From Stenomitos frigidus_A (lineage in GTDB: Bacteria > Cyanobacteriota > Cyanobacteriia > Leptolyngbyales > Leptolyngbyaceae), in NCBI RefSeq assembly GCF_963877135.1, contig NZ_CAWNSW010000139.1, positions 75,209 through 139,208 of the forward strand: a stretch of DNA of 64,000 nt, in the 5' to 3' direction. The number at the start of each line of letters is the position of its first letter. Positions within the stretch are counted from its first letter, which is position 1. The notes below the pieces were generated by a model. The model was not told the origin of the DNA. It saw nothing but the letters and a program-made list of their open reading frames with translations, and made no database searches. Position numbers and translations under genes: made by a program. Of this stretch, positions 62,608 to 64,000 are shown one piece after another.

Positions 62608-63618
62608 ATGCAGAATACTCCGAATCATGACTGGACACCCTTGCACGCCCACTTGCATCGTACGCTGAAAGAAAGGCGTCTCTTAGAGCGAAGTCAACAG
62701 GTGCTAGTGGCGGTTTCGGGGGGACAAGATTCGCTTTGCTTGGTCAAGTTGTTGCTCGACCTACAACCTAAATGGGGCTGGCAACTGGCCATCGCCCACT
62801 GCAATCATCGCTGGCGTGCTGATGCCGATGCCAATGCCGAGCACGTGCAACAGCTCGCGCAAGGCTGGCAGCTTCCTTACTATCAGCAGACGGCTGAAGC
62901 TGTGACGACTAGTGAGGCCGCTGCGAGACAATGGCGCTATAAATCCTTGACGACGATCGCGCAACAGTATCGTTACACTTGTATTGTGACGGGACACACT
63001 GCGAGCGATCGGGCAGAAACCCTTCTCTACAACCTTATGCGTGGTAGCGGCGCGGATGGACTGCAAGCCCTCGTCTGGGAGCGTCCTCTCACACTAGACA
63101 TCAAATTGGTGCGTCCACTGTTAGACGTTACTCGTGCTGAAACGAGGCAATTTTGTCAGACGGCTCAGTTGCAAATCTGGGACGACACCACTAATCACGA
63201 CCTGACCTATGCCCGCAATCGCATTCGTCAAGAACTTTTGCCCTACTTGCAAACTCACTTTAATCCGCAGGCAGAAAACGCCTTGTCCCAAACGGCAGCA
63301 CTCCTCCAGGCAGATGTAGAGTATCTGGAAGCGCAAGCGGCGGCTTTACTGGAGCAAGCTCAGCATGCCGATCGCCCAGGGCTGAATCGCACAATTCTCC
63401 AACAGTCTGCCCTCGCGCTGCAACGCCGTATCATGCGTCAATTTCTTCAGCAAGCCTTACCTTGTGCGCCCAACTTCGGCCATATTGAGAAACTGGTGAG
63501 CTTAATCACCGCACCAAACCGATCGCAAACCGATCCCTTTCCTGGAGGCACGATCGCCTACGTCGAAGACAACTGGATTTGGCTCAAACCTGCAAGTGGC
63601 GACGATCGAACCAACTAA
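62608..63618 (+). CDS. tilS: tRNA(Ile)-lysidine synthase
   Basis: Converts cytidine to lysidine at the wobble position of tRNA-Ile(CAU), essential for AUA decoding. The 336-residue protein has the PP-loop SGGQDS (37-42), HCNHRWRADADANAEHVQQL, VTGHTASDRAETLLYNLMRG and RNRIRQELLPYLQTHFNP. The C-terminal domain is short compared with E. coli, as in other cyanobacteria. Confidence 0.95.
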   Translation: MQNTPNHDWTPLHAHLHRTLKERRLLERSQQVLVAVSGGQDSLCLVKLLLDLQPKWGWQLAIAHCNHRWRADADANAEHVQQLAQGWQLPYYQQTAEAVTTSEAAARQWRYKSLTTIAQQYRYTCIVTGHTASDRAETLLYNLMRGSGADGLQALVWERPLTLDIKLVRPLLDVTRAETRQFCQTAQLQIWDDTTNHDLTYARNRIRQELLPYLQTHFNPQAENALSQTAALLQADVEYLEAQAAALLEQAQHADRPGLNRTILQQSALALQRRIMRQFLQQALPCAPNFGHIEKLVSLITAPNRSQTDPFPGGTIAYVEDNWIWLKPASGDDRTN

Positions 63619-63868
63619 TTGCTCCAGTTGGTCAGTTCCCTTTTGTAGGGACGTTTCATGGAACGTCCCTTGTCGCTTCAGCGGTCGGTAACCGGTCGTT
63701 CCTAAGGGGCATCAAACACGGCTCTGTTGCTTGGGTGCCTGTATTTTTAAGAAGCGCGTGGCCATCCAGTTCGCCCCAGGTGCTTGACACCGTTTGGTAG
63801 CGTTTGGCGCCACGCGCATAGGCCCATGAGGCCAACTCGAAGGCTCGCTAGAGCGTGCGAGCGCGCCT
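63619..63868. other. Spacer with palindrome before the IS110 element
   Basis: Contains a palindrome at 63645-63670 (AGGGACGTT at 63647-63655 with AACGTCCCT at 63662-63670), a relative of the perfect one at 49637. Otherwise no gene. The region downstream of about 63690 may belong to the insertion sequence. Confidence 0.5.
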
Positions 63869-64000
63869 GTGCAAGGACGCGTTGTCAAAGGGCCACCCAA
63901 AGCGACCGCCGCCGAAACGCTGCTTGGAGAAAAAACAGGGGTTGGTATTGATGTTTGTCCCGCCCGTTTGGATGTGTACCTGCTACCCCAAGGGCCAACC
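63869..64000 (+). mobile_element. IS110-family transposase, 5' end (truncated by window edge)
   Basis: The last 44 codons of the window, in an open frame from the GTG at 63869, include TGVGIDVCPARLDVYLLPQG. This is the N-terminal DEDD-domain signature of IS110-type transposases (GIDV.K..LDV, with a Cys where Ser or Ala is usual). IS110 elements are excised through a bridge RNA and usually lack terminal inverted repeats. The start is uncertain; an in-frame TGA lies further upstream at about 63828. Confidence 0.6.

Overview
The window is a stretch of cyanobacterial chromosome. The evidence is the gene set: psb34, ycf46-ycf35, a ccsA-type cytochrome c assembly gene, ferredoxin-dependent glutamate synthase, KGK-domain and other cyanobacteria-restricted small proteins, and cofH. 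GCGATCGC (HIP1-type) palindromes are frequent in genes on both strands, and heptanucleotide tandem repeats fill the spacers. The style is that of a filamentous or Leptolyngbya-like cyanobacterium; I cannot place it below phylum with confidence. No rRNA, tRNA or CRISPR array was found.

Layout, left to right. 1-2.4 kb: str operon on the minus strand (rpsL, rpsG, fusA running off the left edge). 2.6-5.7 kb: an A-type Fe-S carrier, a mannose-6-phosphate isomerase-type cupin and an exported NAGPA-domain protein. 6.8-11.5 kb: glsF, preceded by a perfect NtcA site. 11.6-14.9 kb: a small, partly AT-rich defence and toxin-antitoxin island holding an intact BrnTA pair, two antitoxin-like genes whose toxins are cut off by early stops, and an AIPR-family abortive-infection-type protein between them. 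15-17.4 kb: tex. 17.5-19.5 kb: a PIN-like two-gene module and a GT-C-like membrane protein. 20-23.5 kb: an unrecognised helical protein, a LOG-family hydrolase, a glycine-zipper stress protein and a BON lipoprotein. 23.6-31.8 kb (minus strand): an asparagine-synthetase homologue lacking its glutaminase Cys, a DinB protein, a large TPR protein, psb34, thiG and a Uma2 protein.

31.8-36.9 kb: a decayed IS5-type transposase, then two FecR-domain exported proteins around an outer-membrane barrel. 37-41.4 kb: a three-gene polysaccharide operon (acyltransferase, GT2 synthase, Tat-exported glycoside hydrolase). 42.3-45.8 kb: three tandem paralogous TPR genes. 46.2-49.6 kb: a MacAB-type efflux operon. 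49.7-56.8 kb (minus strand): tlyA, mazG, a DUF2227 membrane protein, a zinc-finger protein, a NUDIX plus small membrane protein pair, and ycf46-ycf35. 57-63.6 kb: cofH, a DUF3352 protein, ccsA, three small cyanobacterial proteins and tilS. The right edge catches the first codons of an IS110-type transposase.

The most unusual parts are the island with two independently disarmed toxins beside an AIPR gene, the NUDIX/membrane protein pair, the dead-glutaminase asparagine synthetase, and several dispersed intergenic repeat families (period-7 tandem repeats, GTAGGGACGTT-type palindromes, AGCGGTCAGC-type repeats). I did not find a clearly new multi-gene system; the best candidates are scored in the findings.
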